A DNA stretch of 64,000 nt from positions 1-64,000 of the forward strand of contig CAZBRO010000009.1 of the NCBI GenBank assembly GCA_964494505.1, written 5' to 3'. The notes below the pieces were generated by a model. That model searched no databases. It worked only from the letters and a program-made list of their open reading frames with translations, and was not told the DNA's origin. This DNA is from CAIYRG01 sp964494505. Lineage in GTDB: Bacteria; Pseudomonadota; Alphaproteobacteria; Micropepsales; Micropepsaceae. The position numbers were made by a program, and so were the translations under genes. This document shows positions 34,949 through 44,705 of this stretch, piece by piece. Every line of letters starts with the position of its first letter. Position 1 is the stretch's first letter.

Positions 34949-36829
34949 CTACGGAATGACACCGTAGCGAGCAAAATTCTTCGTCGTTCCCGGTCTCACG
35001 CTTTCGGCCGCAATGATGTCCGCCTGTCCGGCAGCCGCATTGCCGGAGCGAAGCTCGGCGACGCCGCGTCCGAACAGAGCGCTTGCGAGCTTCGGGTTTC
35101 GCTGCAGCGCCGCCTGGTAATCGGCGATGGCGTCCTGGTAGACGCCCATACGCAGTTCGACGAAGCCCCGCGCCTCGAAGGTGAAATCATTGTTCGCGGC
35201 GAGCCTCATCGCCTGATTGCAATCATCGAGTGCCCGATTGAGACCGCTGCCCATCACCGCGCGTGTCCAGCAACGATTGACGAAGGCCATGGGGTCGTCC
35301 GGCTTCACCGTCAGGACATGGTCGAAATCGGCCAGCGCCCGCTCGTATTGGCCGTCCTGGTCATAGGCGCCGGCGCGGTTGTAATAGGCTTCGATGTAAT
35401 CGGGCTTGAGCGAAATCGCTTGATCGAAATCCGCGATAGCCTGTTTGAAGTCCCCTTTGGCCGCGGCCGCCGTGGCGCGGTTGTAGAAGGCCTCCCAATA
35501 ATTCGGTCTCATGGCAATGGCGCGGTCGAAATCCTGATAGGCCTTGTCGTAATCGCGCTTGCCGAAATAGGCGCTGCCGCGATTCAACAGCGCATCCGCC
35601 TGCGGGTCGAGCCGGATCACCTGGTCGTAATCGGCGATGGCCAGGTCGAATTTGCCGTTGTGGTAATAATCGAAGGCGCGCCCGAACAGCGCATTCGCGT
35701 TATCCGGCCTCAACGCAATCGCGTGGTCGTAATCGGCGATTGCCGCGTCATATTCCTCGACATTGTGGAGCACATAGCCGCGATAGTGGAAGGCCTCGGC
35801 GAGATCGGGATCAAGCTGGATCGCGCGGTTCAGATCGGAAAGCGCCAAATCGTACTGGCCTCGCATCATGTATTCATAGCCGCGATAGTCGAAGGCACCG
35901 CCAAAATCCGGCCTGAGCCTCAACGCCTGGGTGAAATCGGAAAGCGCGGCATCCGCCATGCCGCTGTAATGATGCGCGAGCCCGCGGTAACGATAGGCTT
36001 CGGCGTAATCCGGCCGAAGACGGATCGCGCGGTCGAAATCGGCAATCGCGAGATCGTATTGTTCCTTGGTGCTGTAGGCGACACCGCGTCCATAAAAAGC
36101 TTCAGGGTCGCGGCTGTTGAGATTGATCGACGTGGTGAAATCGGCGATCGATTTGTTGATTTCGCCCAAGGCCCAGAGTGCGAGCCCGCGCGACCGGAAG
36201 CCTTCGGCGACGTTCGGCTTCAGCCGCACAAATTGGTCGAAATCGGGGACCGCGCGGCCGAAGGCGTGCTGGGCGTAGAACACGCCGCCCCGATTGAAAA
36301 AGGCTTCGGCGAAATTGCGCTTGAGCGCGATGGCCCGGTTCAGGTCGACGATGGCGTCGTCATATTTGCGCAGTGCCGCGAAAGCCGTCGCGCGCTGGTA
36401 GTAGAAATCCGCATTGTCGGGCTTGAGCCGGATCGCCTGGCTGAAATCGGCGGCGGCAGACTCGTACTGGCTCCTATGGAAGTAGGAGAGACCGCGCCCG
36501 GCAAACGCGGCCGGATTGTCCGGTCTGAGCCGGATCGCCTCGGTATAGTCGGCAAGCGCCAGATCGAATTCGCTCTTGTTGTAATGGGCAAAGGCGCGAT
36601 TGAAGTAGGCGACGAAAAGGCCGGCATCGGTTTCCTCGCCCGACTGGATTCGGGCGGCGCAGCCATCGATCTGCTGGTCGAAGGAGACGCCGCCATCGAC
36701 GGTGCCGTTGCACAAATCCCAGTCCCGATCTGCAGTGACGCGGCCGGAATCGGGCGGCTCCGCCGCCACGCCCGCGCCGGTCCAGGTCAAGGCGGCAATC
36801 GACAAGAAGAACGCAAATGGAAACCGCAT
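34949..36829 (-). CDS. Exported protein with 16 TPR repeats
   Basis: 626 residues with a signal peptide (cleavage near AGVAAEPPD). From about residue 75 to the C-terminus the chain is an unbroken run of about sixteen 34-residue tetratricopeptide repeats, each near the form A-x2-Y-x-RG-x-A-x6-Y-D-x-AI-x-DFD-x-AI-x-L-x-PD. Such solenoids bind partner proteins in the periplasm. The ATG at 36829 has AAGGG about 8 bases upstream; the frame to 36853 is less likely. No other domain is present, so the partner is unknown. It ends 33 bases from convergent anmK. Confidence 0.92.
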   Translation of the reverse strand: MRFPFAFFLSIAALTWTGAGVAAEPPDSGRVTADRDWDLCNGTVDGGVSFDQQIDGCAARIQSGEETDAGLFVAYFNRAFAHYNKSEFDLALADYTEAIRLRPDNPAAFAGRGLSYFHRSQYESAAADFSQAIRLKPDNADFYYQRATAFAALRKYDDAIVDLNRAIALKRNFAEAFFNRGGVFYAQHAFGRAVPDFDQFVRLKPNVAEGFRSRGLALWALGEINKSIADFTTSINLNSRDPEAFYGRGVAYSTKEQYDLAIADFDRAIRLRPDYAEAYRYRGLAHHYSGMADAALSDFTQALRLRPDFGGAFDYRGYEYMMRGQYDLALSDLNRAIQLDPDLAEAFHYRGYVLHNVEEYDAAIADYDHAIALRPDNANALFGRAFDYYHNGKFDLAIADYDQVIRLDPQADALLNRGSAYFGKRDYDKAYQDFDRAIAMRPNYWEAFYNRATAAAAKGDFKQAIADFDQAISLKPDYIEAYYNRAGAYDQDGQYERALADFDHVLTVKPDDPMAFVNRCWTRAVMGSGLNRALDDCNQAMRLAANNDFTFEARGFVELRMGVYQDAIADYQAALQRNPKLASALFGRGVAELRSGNAAAGQADIIAAESVRPGTTKNFARYGVIP

Positions 36830-36913
36830 GGATGCGACCCTTGCGTAAAGCACAACGAGCTTAAAATTCGGCGCCTAGGCTGACAAGCGCCTCCCAAACC
36901 GCGGCGGCTGCCC

Positions 36914-37570
36914 CTAGCGCCCGCCGTCGGTCGAGGCCATCCGCCGCCTCACATAGTCCTCGACGATGTCCACGACTTCGGCCTGGTGATTGTCGAAGAA
37001 ATGGTTGGCGCCCTCGATCTTGGTGTAGGTGATCTTGATCCCGCGTTGGGCCGTCAGGCGGTCGACCAGCTTCTGCACGTCGGCCTCCGGCACCACCTGG
37101 TCTTTTGTTCCGTGTACGAACAGACCCGATGCGGGGCACGGCGCGAGAAACGCAAAATCGTAGAGATTGGCCTGCGGCGCAATCGAGACGAAGCCGGTGA
37201 TTTCCGGCCGCCGCATCAAGAGCTGCATCCCGATCCACGCGCCAAAGGAAATCCCCGCCACCCAGCAATAAGAGGGGTTGGGATAGAGGGTGCTCATCCA
37301 GTCGAGCACGGCTGCGGCATCGGAGAGTTCGCCCGCGCCGTTGTCGAAGGAGCCCTGGCTCCTGCCCACGCCGCGAAAATTGAACCGCACCACTGTACAG
37401 CCAAGCCTGTGGAAGCGGTGGTAGAGGTCATAGACCAGCGGATTGTTCATGGTTCCGCCGTACTGCGGATGGGAATGCAGAATCAGCGCCATGGGGGCGT
37501 TGGGCGCCTTTTGCCGCTGATAGCGCGCCTCGATTCGCCCGGCGGGTCCCGGCAGGATTATGTCAGGCAT
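36914..37570 (-). CDS. Alpha/beta-hydrolase, dienelactone-hydrolase-like
   Basis: 218 residues. Nucleophile elbow GISFGAW (Ser), oxyanion segment LILHSHPQYGGTM, acid in HGTKDQVVP, and catalytic His in GANHFF: a complete triad. The opening text DIILPGPAGRIEARY and HSHPQYGG identifies the widespread CocE/NonD or YtaP-like subfamily of small alpha/beta hydrolases in alphaproteobacteria. The start has GGAGG 6 bases upstream. Substrate unknown. Divergent from iscR. Confidence 0.92.
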   Translation of the reverse strand: MPDIILPGPAGRIEARYQRQKAPNAPMALILHSHPQYGGTMNNPLVYDLYHRFHRLGCTVVRFNFRGVGRSQGSFDNGAGELSDAAAVLDWMSTLYPNPSYCWVAGISFGAWIGMQLLMRRPEITGFVSIAPQANLYDFAFLAPCPASGLFVHGTKDQVVPEADVQKLVDRLTAQRGIKITYTKIEGANHFFDNHQAEVVDIVEDYVRRRMASTDGGR

Positions 37571-37681
37571 CTCTGGCCTCCCCCCAGAATGACGGGGGTT
37601 TAATCAGGTATATGGTGGGGTGGGGGCGGAAAAACAGGGCAGACATCTCAGGATTTCGGGCAAAATTGCCAGGGTTGGGAC

Positions 37682-37717
37682 AGAATTCTTGACTAGGTTA
37701 CTCAGGAATTCTATATC
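37682..37717 (+). promoter_or_regulatory. Promoter and IscR-like box of the SUF operon
   Basis: TTGACT (37689-37694) and TATATC (37712-37717) are separated by 17 bases, a good sigma70-type promoter. The spacer reads AGGTTACTCAGGAATTC, so TTGACT plus ACTCAGGAAT resembles IscR type 1 sites. The whole element is framed by the inverted repeat AGAATTC/GAATTCT (37682-37688, 37706-37712). Binding here would block the polymerase, consistent with IscR repressing its own operon when Fe-S clusters are plentiful. The leader to the GTG start is about 120 bases. Confidence 0.7.
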
Positions 37718-37840
37718 CCGGTGGAACCGGTAAGACGCATTTGTGGCGCGTCATTCTTACTACATTGGCCGGTTCAAATGGCAAGTGTTTACGATCCTTG
37801 TGGGTCGTCCGTTTGTCCTGAGGCATTGAGGAGTGGACCG

Positions 37841-38317
37841 GTGAAGCTGAGCACGCGCGGACGTTATGCGGTGATGGCGATGGCCGATCTTGCCCGCTTC
37901 GGCGAGGGAGGACCGGTCTCGGATCCGGTCAAGCTCTCCGACATCGCCGGACGGCAGGAAATCTCGTTGCCCTATCTGGAACAGTTGTTTTCGAAGCTCA
38001 GGCGTGGCGGTCTGGTCAAAGGCGCCCGGGGGCCCGGCGGCGGCTACCGCCTGGCGAGGGCGGCCTGTGAGACGCGCATCGCGGACATCATTGCCGCCGT
38101 AGAAGAGCCGATCAAGGCCACCCGCTGCCGGTCGGGCAGCGCAAAGGGGTGTCTTGGGCATACCGGCCGCTGTCTGACCCATGATTTGTGGGAGGAACTG
38201 GGGCGGCAGATCGAGGTTTTCCTGGAATCGGTGACCCTCGCCGATGTGCTCGAGCGCAGGGTGCTCGGCCGGGCGCGGCCTCTCTCGGCCGCGGAACAGA
38301 CGCGGGCGGTTGCCTGA
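37841..38317 (+). CDS. iscR: Rrf2-family Fe-S cluster regulator IscR
   Basis: 158 residues. An N-terminal winged helix (VKLSTRGRYAVMAMADLA, LPYLEQLFSKLRRGGLVKG) precedes a cluster-binding loop with C96, C104 and C111 and His114 in CLTHDLW, the ligand set of IscR (C-x7-C-x6-C-x2-H here). It senses cluster supply and represses the operon it leads. The start is GTG 37841 with GAGGAG 7 bases upstream; MKLSTRGRYA matches homologues. Its stop overlaps the next start by one base (TGATG). Confidence 0.95.
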   Translation: MKLSTRGRYAVMAMADLARFGEGGPVSDPVKLSDIAGRQEISLPYLEQLFSKLRRGGLVKGARGPGGGYRLARAACETRIADIIAAVEEPIKATRCRSGSAKGCLGHTGRCLTHDLWEELGRQIEVFLESVTLADVLERRVLGRARPLSAAEQTRAVA

Positions 38318-39501
38318 TGGATTTCAGTCACATGGCCTATCTCGACCACAACGCGACATCCCCCTTGCGCGCCTCCGCGCGGGCAGCGCTGGAGGCCACA
38401 CTGGGCGAATGCGGAAACGCCTCGTCGGTCCATGGGGCCGGACGTGCGGCCCGCGCCCGCGTCGAGGAGGCGCGCGAGCAGGTCGCGCAACTGGCCGGGG
38501 CGCGGCCCTCTTCCGTCGTGTTCACCAGCGGCGGCACGGAGGCCAATGCGATGGCCCTGCGGGGCGCAATCGCGGGAGCCTTGGCCGAGGAAGACCGCAT
38601 CACGCGGCTCTTCGTGTCGGCCATCGAGCACGAGAGCGTGCGCGCCAACGCGGCCGCACTTGCCGAAACCGTTCCGGGGCTGAAGCTCAATACGATTGCG
38701 GTCACGCGCGATGGCGTGGTCGACCTTGCCAGCTTCCGGCTTGCGCTGATGCAAGGCAAGGGCCGCGCACTCGTGTCCGTCATGGCGGCGAACAATGAAA
38801 CTGGCGTGGTCCAGGACATTGAAGCGATTGCGCAGATGGTGCGAACGGAAGGCGGTGAAGGCGCGCTGTTGCATGTGGACGCGGTGCAGGCGGCCGGCCG
38901 TGTGGCGTTTTCGTTTGCCGGGTCGGGCGCCGATTATGCGACCGTTTCGGCGCACAAGCTGGGCGGGCCGCAAGGGGCAGGTGCGCTGCTGGTGAAGGAT
39001 GGTACGCCATTCGCGCCGATGATGGCCGGCGGCGGCCAGGAAATGGGGCGCCGTTCGGGCACCGAAAACGTGGCCGCCATTGCCGGGTTTGGCGCGGCTG
39101 CGCAAGAGGCAGCGGCGTTTGCTGATGGCATGGCGCAGATCGGCGCTCTTCGGAATCGTTTTGAAGCCGAGTTGAAGCGGATCGCGCCCGAGGCGGTGGT
39201 TTTTGGCGAGAACGCTGTGCGCCTTCCCAACACATCGAATTTCGCGATTCCGGGATTGGCGGCTGAAACCGCCCTGATCGCGCTCGATCTGGAAGGCGTT
39301 GCGGTATCGTCGGGTTCCGCCTGCTCGTCGGGCAAGGTGAAGCCCTCTCATGTACTCATCGCGATGGGCGCGGATGAAGCGCTCGCGCGTTCCGGTCTTC
39401 GCATCAGCCTCGGCTGGACCAGTCGCGAAGAAGACGTGGACGCCGCGATTGCCGCGTTGCGCACGCTGATGGCCCGGCGCAGCGGCTTGCGGGCGGCGTA
39501 G
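38317..39501 (+). CDS. Cysteine desulfurase, IscS/NifS class I
   Basis: 394 residues, PLP enzyme that takes sulfur from cysteine. It has PLP-Lys214 in SAHKLGGPQG, an N-terminal YLDHNATSPL, and catalytic Cys336 in SSGSACSSGKVKPSHVL, the long-loop class I type. It is separate from the class II SufS further down the operon, so this operon encodes two desulfurases. It starts at ATG 38317 in a one-base overlap with iscR and is followed by sufB with a ribosome site (GGAGA) spanning the intergenic gap. Confidence 0.95.
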   Translation: MDFSHMAYLDHNATSPLRASARAALEATLGECGNASSVHGAGRAARARVEEAREQVAQLAGARPSSVVFTSGGTEANAMALRGAIAGALAEEDRITRLFVSAIEHESVRANAAALAETVPGLKLNTIAVTRDGVVDLASFRLALMQGKGRALVSVMAANNETGVVQDIEAIAQMVRTEGGEGALLHVDAVQAAGRVAFSFAGSGADYATVSAHKLGGPQGAGALLVKDGTPFAPMMAGGGQEMGRRSGTENVAAIAGFGAAAQEAAAFADGMAQIGALRNRFEAELKRIAPEAVVFGENAVRLPNTSNFAIPGLAAETALIALDLEGVAVSSGSACSSGKVKPSHVLIAMGADEALARSGLRISLGWTSREEDVDAAIAALRTLMARRSGLRAA

Positions 39502-39510
39502 GAGACAATC

Positions 39511-40968
39511 ATGGCAGCATTGCGCGAAACCACAGAACGCGTCGCCGACCTCGCCGGCGAGAAATACAAATATGGCTTCGTCACCGACATCGAGATGGTG
39601 CGTGCGGAAAGAGGCCTGAACGAGGACGTCATCCGCTTCATCTCGGCCAAAAAGAGCGAGCCCGAATGGATGCTGGAATGGCGGCTCGAGGCCTTTCGCC
39701 GCTGGAAGGAAATGACGGAGCCCAACTGGGCGCGCGTGCATTATCCCAAGATCGACTATCAGAACATCTATTATTACGCGGCGCCGAAATCCCAAGGTGA
39801 GCGGCCCAAGAATCTGGCGGATGTCGATCCCAAGCTCCTCGAAACCTATAAGAAGCTGGGCATTCCGTTGTCGGAACAGAAGCTGCTTGCCGGCGTCGCG
39901 GTGGATGCGGTGTTCGATTCGGTTTCGGTGGCGACCACCTTCAAGGCGAAGCTGACGGAAGCCGGCGTGATTTTCTGCCCGATTTCGGAAGCCGTCCGTG
40001 ATTACCCCGATCTGGTGAAGAAATATCTCGGCACCGTGGTGCCGGTCACCGACAATTTTTTCGCCACCTTGAATTCTGCGGTCTTTTCCGACGGTACGTT
40101 CGTCTATGTGCCCAAGGGCGTGCGCTGCCCGATGGAACTTTCCACCTATTTCCGCATCAATGCCTCCGATACCGGCCAGTTCGAGCGCACGCTGATCGTC
40201 GCCGATGAGGGTTCCTATGTCAGCTATCTCGAAGGCTGCACCGCGCCCAAACGCGACGAGAACCAATTGCACGCGGCGGTCGTCGAATTGGTTGCGCTGG
40301 AAAAAGCCGAGATCAAATATTCGACGGTGCAGAACTGGTACCCCGGCGACGAAGAAGGACGGGGCGGCATCTACAATTTCGTGACCAAGCGCGGCGATTG
40401 CCGGGGCAGGGGATCGAAGATTTCCTGGACCCAGGTGGAGACCGGTTCCGCCATCACCTGGAAATATCCGAGCTGCATCCTGCGCGGCGACGATTCGGTA
40501 GGCGAGTTCTATTCCATCGCGATCACCAACAATTACCAGCAGGCCGATACCGGCACCAAGATGATCCATTTGGGCAAAAACACGCGCTCGCGCATCGTGT
40601 CCAAAGGCATTTCCGCGGGCCGTGCCCAGAACACCTATCGCGGACTGGTGAGCATTCACCCCAGGGCGCAAAACGCCCGCAACCATACGCAATGCGATTC
40701 CTTGCTGATCGGCGCCCATTGCGGGGCGCACACGGTGCCCTATATCGAAAGCCGCAATCCATCGGCCAAGGTGGAGCACGAAGCGACGACGTCGAAAATT
40801 TCCGATGATCAGCTGTTCTACTGCCTGCAGCGCGGCATCCCTCAGGAAGAGGCCGTGGCTCTCATCGTCAACGGCTTTTGCCGCGACGTCCTGCAGCAGC
40901 TGCCCATGGAATTCGCGGTGGAAGCGCAGAAGCTGGTCGGCATCAGCCTGGAAGGCTCGGTTGGATGA
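39511..40968 (+). CDS. sufB: Fe-S cluster scaffold subunit SufB
   Basis: 485 residues, full length. SufB forms the SufBC2D complex on which clusters are assembled. Typical blocks are KYKYGFVTDIEMVRAERGL (in part), TVVPVTDNFFATLNSAVFSDGTFVYVP, the sulfur-accepting region with SYLEGCTAPKRDENQLHAAVVEL (in part), and the C-terminal ISDDQLFYCLQRGIPQEEAVALIVNGF region (in part). Ribosome site TAGGAGA 6 bases upstream. Its stop overlaps the sufC start (ATGA). Confidence 0.97.
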   Translation: MAALRETTERVADLAGEKYKYGFVTDIEMVRAERGLNEDVIRFISAKKSEPEWMLEWRLEAFRRWKEMTEPNWARVHYPKIDYQNIYYYAAPKSQGERPKNLADVDPKLLETYKKLGIPLSEQKLLAGVAVDAVFDSVSVATTFKAKLTEAGVIFCPISEAVRDYPDLVKKYLGTVVPVTDNFFATLNSAVFSDGTFVYVPKGVRCPMELSTYFRINASDTGQFERTLIVADEGSYVSYLEGCTAPKRDENQLHAAVVELVALEKAEIKYSTVQNWYPGDEEGRGGIYNFVTKRGDCRGRGSKISWTQVETGSAITWKYPSCILRGDDSVGEFYSIAITNNYQQADTGTKMIHLGKNTRSRIVSKGISAGRAQNTYRGLVSIHPRAQNARNHTQCDSLLIGAHCGAHTVPYIESRNPSAKVEHEATTSKISDDQLFYCLQRGIPQEEAVALIVNGFCRDVLQQLPMEFAVEAQKLVGISLEGSVG

Positions 40969-41717
40969 ATATGCTTGAAATCGACGATCTGCATGTGACC
41001 GTGGACGGAAAGGAGATCCTGAAAGGGATCACGCTGTCCATTCCGGCGGGCGAAGTGCATGCGGTGATGGGGCCCAACGGATCGGGCAAGTCGACGCTGT
41101 CTTATACGTTGGCGGGGCGCGCGGGTTACGAGGTGACGTCCGGCCATGTTTATTACAATGGCGAGGATTTGACTGCGCTCGCGCCCGAAGAGCGCGCGGC
41201 AAAGGGCGTGTTCCTTGCGCTGCAATATCCGGTGGAAATTCCCGGCGTCGTGACGCTGACGTTCCTGAAGACCGCGCTGAACGCGCAGCGCCGTGCGCGC
41301 GGTGAGCCCGAGCTTGATGCGTTGCGCACGCTGAAGCTCGTGCGCGAAAAGGCGGCAGCGCTGAAGATCGGTGAAGACATGCTTCGCCGGCCGCTCAATG
41401 CCGGGTTCTCGGGCGGCGAGAAGAAGCGGATGGAAATCCTGCAAATGGCGCTGTTCGAGCCGAAGCTCGCCGTGCTGGACGAGACCGATTCCGGGCTCGA
41501 TATCGATGCGCTGAAATTGGTGGCGGAAGGCGTCAACGCGCTGCGGTCGCCAGCCCGCGCCATGCTGGTGATCACGCACTATCAGCGGCTTCTTTCCTAC
41601 ATCGTTCCCGATCGCGTGCATGTTCTGGCGGGAGGCCGCATCGTGAAATCAGGGGGCGCGGATCTCGCGCTGGAACTGGAGAAGTCGGGTTACGAAGGCG
41701 TGGTGGAGGCCGCATGA
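40965..41717 (+). CDS. sufC: Fe-S assembly ATPase SufC
   Basis: 250 residues, ABC-type ATPase of the SufBCD complex. Walker A GPNGSGKST, signature FSGGEKKRMEILQ, Walker B LAVLDETDSGLDIDALK and switch His in VITHYQRLL are all intact. The ATG at 40965 overlaps the sufB stop by four bases; an upstream in-frame start would lie inside sufB. Its stop overlaps the sufD start in the same way. Confidence 0.97.
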   Translation: MNMLEIDDLHVTVDGKEILKGITLSIPAGEVHAVMGPNGSGKSTLSYTLAGRAGYEVTSGHVYYNGEDLTALAPEERAAKGVFLALQYPVEIPGVVTLTFLKTALNAQRRARGEPELDALRTLKLVREKAAALKIGEDMLRRPLNAGFSGGEKKRMEILQMALFEPKLAVLDETDSGLDIDALKLVAEGVNALRSPARAMLVITHYQRLLSYIVPDRVHVLAGGRIVKSGGADLALELEKSGYEGVVEAA

Positions 41718-43012
41718 CCGCGCTCGCGTTCAAGCTCGATTCGCCCGATATTTTCGGTGACGATTTTGCGCGCCACAGGGGGGAACTTCCCGGCGCGGGG
41801 CTCGCCTGGCTGGAGGCGCGCCGGCGCGCGGCCATGGATGCGTTCCTCAAGACCGGCATCCCGAACCGGCGGGTGGAAGCGTGGAAATACACCGATCTTG
41901 CCAACGCGCTCGCGTCCGAACTTGCGCCTGCAGTTCGCGCCGCTCGTCAGGATTCCGAAGGCGGCATTTTCGCCTCCGTACCGGGGGCGCGGCTGCATTT
42001 GGTGAATGGATTTCTTGAACACGTGACAGAGGCCGCCGGCCTTGAAGCCGTCGACCTCGTCGAACTTGATTCCGATACGCCCGAATGGGTGAGCGCCAAT
42101 CTCGGGATGACGGCGGCGGGCCGCAATCAGCCGATGGGAGCTGTTTCGCTCGCGCTGATGCGGGGTGGCGTTGCCGTTCGCGTGCATGAAGACCAGACGC
42201 TGCATCTCTCTTTTGCGAATCCGGCGGACGATGGCGAAACGGTCAGTCATGCACGCATCTTGATCGTCGTGGAGGATGGCGTCTCGTTCCGCCTGCTCGA
42301 ATCGCACGGCGCCAGTTCCGGAGCCTTTGCCAATATCGGGATGGAACTCGTGCTGAAGCGTGGTGCCAAGCTCGAACATGTTCGCGTGCAGGAGGGTGGT
42401 CCGAACGCGTTGCACGTCACGACGCTCGGCGCCCAAATCGCGCGCGATGCCGAATATCGTGCGCTGTATGTGGCCATGGGTGCGCGCCTTGCCCGCCTCG
42501 ATGCCGAGGTCACGCTCGGAGCCCCCGGCGCGCGTGCAACGCTCCACAATGTCGCGGCCCTGAACGCCGGCATCGCCGACACGACCACCGTCATGGATCA
42601 CGCAGCATCCAACACCACCAGCCGGCAGCTCTTCAAAAGCGTGGTCGGCGGCCGCGGCCGGGCCGTCAATCAGGGGCGCGTGGCGGTCCGCGCAGGTGCG
42701 GTGAAATCGGATTCGCATCAATTGTTCAAAGCGATTCTGCTGTCCCCCACCGCGGAGGCCGATGCCAAGCCGGAACTGGAGATCTTTGCCGATGATGTGA
42801 TCTGCGGACACGGCACCGCCATAGGCGCGCTGGACGAGGATGCACTGTTTTATCTGCGGGCCCGCGGCATTCCCGAACATGAGGCGAAGGGTGTCCTGAT
42901 CCGCGCCTTCCTCGAAGACGCGATCGAGGGATTTGGCGGGGATGTGGTTCACGACGTGATCGCGCACAGGCTCGATGCGGCGCTCGTGACGCTTGGCGAG
43001 GCCGTGCCATGA
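41714..43012 (+). CDS. sufD: Fe-S cluster assembly protein SufD
   Basis: 432 residues, the SufB paralogue that completes the SufBC2D scaffold. Recognised by the N-terminal GIPNRRVEAWKYTDLANAL, the beta-helix core, and the C-terminal GHGTAIGALDEDALFYLRARGIP (in part), which includes the conserved His of the SufB-SufD interface. It overlaps sufC and sufS by four bases on each side. Confidence 0.96.
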   Translation: MTALAFKLDSPDIFGDDFARHRGELPGAGLAWLEARRRAAMDAFLKTGIPNRRVEAWKYTDLANALASELAPAVRAARQDSEGGIFASVPGARLHLVNGFLEHVTEAAGLEAVDLVELDSDTPEWVSANLGMTAAGRNQPMGAVSLALMRGGVAVRVHEDQTLHLSFANPADDGETVSHARILIVVEDGVSFRLLESHGASSGAFANIGMELVLKRGAKLEHVRVQEGGPNALHVTTLGAQIARDAEYRALYVAMGARLARLDAEVTLGAPGARATLHNVAALNAGIADTTTVMDHAASNTTSRQLFKSVVGGRGRAVNQGRVAVRAGAVKSDSHQLFKAILLSPTAEADAKPELEIFADDVICGHGTAIGALDEDALFYLRARGIPEHEAKGVLIRAFLEDAIEGFGGDVVHDVIAHRLDAALVTLGEAVP

Positions 43013-44250
43013 ACGCGAATGTGCAGATGGGCATTTATGACGTCGATGCACTGCGCCGCGATTTTCCGATCCTGTCGCGCGAGGTGCATGGGCGCCCGCT
43101 TGTCTATCTCGACAATGCCGCCTCGGCGCAGAAGCCCAAGCCCGTGCTGGACGCCATGATGTCCTTCATGACGAACGAGTACGCGAACGTTCATCGCGGA
43201 GTGCATTATCTTTCCGGGGTTGCGACCGAACGCTACGAAGAGGCGCGCCGGCGCATTCAGCGCTTCCTCAACGCCGCGTATGAAGACGAGATCATCTATA
43301 CCAAGGGCGGCACCGAGGCGATCAATCTGGTCGCGTCGTCCTATCTCAGCCCGCGCATCGAACCCGGCGATGAGATCGTGCTCAGCGTCATGGAGCACCA
43401 TTCCAACATCGTGCCATGGCACTTCCTGCGCGAGCGTCAGGGTGCGGTTCTGAAATGGGTCGAGGTCTCGGATTTGGGGGAGTTGGACCCCGCCGACGTC
43501 GCGCGCGCCATGTCGCCGAGGACGAAGCTTGTCGCCATTTCGCATATGTCGAACGTGCTCGGCACGAAGACGGACCTGCGCGAAATCGTGCACGCTGCGC
43601 ATGAACGCGGCGTGCCGGTCCTCGCGGACGGCTGCCAGGGCGCGGTGCACGGAACCGTCGACGTGCAGGCGCTCGACGTCGATTTCTACGCCATTACCGG
43701 CCATAAGATCTACGGGCCGACCGGCATCGGTGCGCTCTATGCCAAACGCGCGCATCTGAAGACCATGCGCCCCTATCAGGGTGGCGGCGAAATGATCCGC
43801 GAAGTCACGCGCGCCAACGTCACCTATGCTGACCCGCCCATGCGCTTCGAAGCGGGAACCCCGCCCATCGCTCAGACGGTGGGATTGGCGGCTGCACTCG
43901 ATTATGTGGAAAAAGTCGGGCGGGAAAAGATCGCGGCCCATGAAACCGCGCTCGCCCGCGCGGCTCAGAGCAGGCTCAAGGAGCTTAACGGAATACATAT
44001 AATCGGCGAGGCGCTGGACAAGGGCCCGATCATCTCTTTCGAGGCGATCGGCATTCACGCGCACGATCTGGCCACCATTCTCGACCGCGAAGGGGTTGCG
44101 GTCAGGGGGGGCCATCATTGCGCGCAAGTCCTGATGGACCGGTTCAATGTCGCGGGCACGGCGCGCGCGTCGTTTGCGCTCTACAATACGATGGAAGAGG
44201 TTGACGCGCTGATCGCCGCCGTCGGCGTGGCGCGCAAGGTGTTCGGCTGA
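43009..44250 (+). CDS. sufS: Cysteine desulfurase SufS, class II
   Basis: 413 residues. N-terminus YDVDALRRDFPILSREVHG, PLP lysine in ITGHKIYGPTGIGALY, and catalytic Cys in VRGGHHCAQVLMDRF, the short-loop class II signature. It donates sulfur through SufU (next gene). Start at 43009 overlaps sufD by four bases; the stop shares one base with the sufU start. Confidence 0.97.
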   Translation: MNANVQMGIYDVDALRRDFPILSREVHGRPLVYLDNAASAQKPKPVLDAMMSFMTNEYANVHRGVHYLSGVATERYEEARRRIQRFLNAAYEDEIIYTKGGTEAINLVASSYLSPRIEPGDEIVLSVMEHHSNIVPWHFLRERQGAVLKWVEVSDLGELDPADVARAMSPRTKLVAISHMSNVLGTKTDLREIVHAAHERGVPVLADGCQGAVHGTVDVQALDVDFYAITGHKIYGPTGIGALYAKRAHLKTMRPYQGGGEMIREVTRANVTYADPPMRFEAGTPPIAQTVGLAAALDYVEKVGREKIAAHETALARAAQSRLKELNGIHIIGEALDKGPIISFEAIGIHAHDLATILDREGVAVRGGHHCAQVLMDRFNVAGTARASFALYNTMEEVDALIAAVGVARKVFG

Positions 44251-44705
44251 TGGATCAGAATTTGCGTGAACTCTATCAGGAAATCATCCTGGATCATTCC
44301 CGGCATCCGCGTCATTTCGGGCCGTTGCCGGCGGCCAATCACATGGCCGAGGGACACAATCCGCTGTGCGGCGACCGGGTGAAAGTCTATCTCCAAGTGG
44401 GCGCGGACGACCGCATCGCCGATGTGAGTTTCGAGGGCCGCGGTTGCGCCATTTCAGTGGCGAGCGCTTCGCTGATGACCGAGATGCTCATGGGCCGCAC
44501 CCTCGCCGAGGCAGACGCTTTGATGGGCGGCTTCCTGCATCTGGTGAAGGGCGAGGATGCGGGCGCGCTGAATGAAGATGACAGGGAACGGCTTGAAGTG
44601 ATGGCTGGTGTCTCGGCGTTTCCGATGCGGGTCAAATGCGCAACTCTCGCGTGGCACGCGATGAAGGCCGCGCTGGACAACGAGACCGTGGCGAAAACCG
44701 AATGA
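44250..44705 (+). CDS. sufU: Sulfur-transfer protein SufU
   Basis: 151 residues, IscU-fold protein. C40 and D42 (NPLCGDRV), C66 (GRGCAIS) and C130 (VKCATL) are the zinc and sulfur-relay ligands of SufU. The insert between C66 and C130 (MGRTLAEADALMGGFLHLV) is the mark of SufU as opposed to IscU. It accepts sulfur from SufS. No SufE gene is present in the operon, consistent with a SufS-SufU pair. Confidence 0.94.
   Translation: MDQNLRELYQEIILDHSRHPRHFGPLPAANHMAEGHNPLCGDRVKVYLQVGADDRIADVSFEGRGCAISVASASLMTEMLMGRTLAEADALMGGFLHLVKGEDAGALNEDDRERLEVMAGVSAFPMRVKCATLAWHAMKAALDNETVAKTE

Noticed and set aside
37721..37840. N-terminal extension of iscR
   Set aside because: The extension covers the leader after the promoter; GTG 37841 has a strong ribosome site and gives the family N-terminus.
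38044..40779. 911-codon minus-strand frame across iscR, the desulfurase and sufB
   Set aside because: It crosses three genes of certain identity and has no domain.
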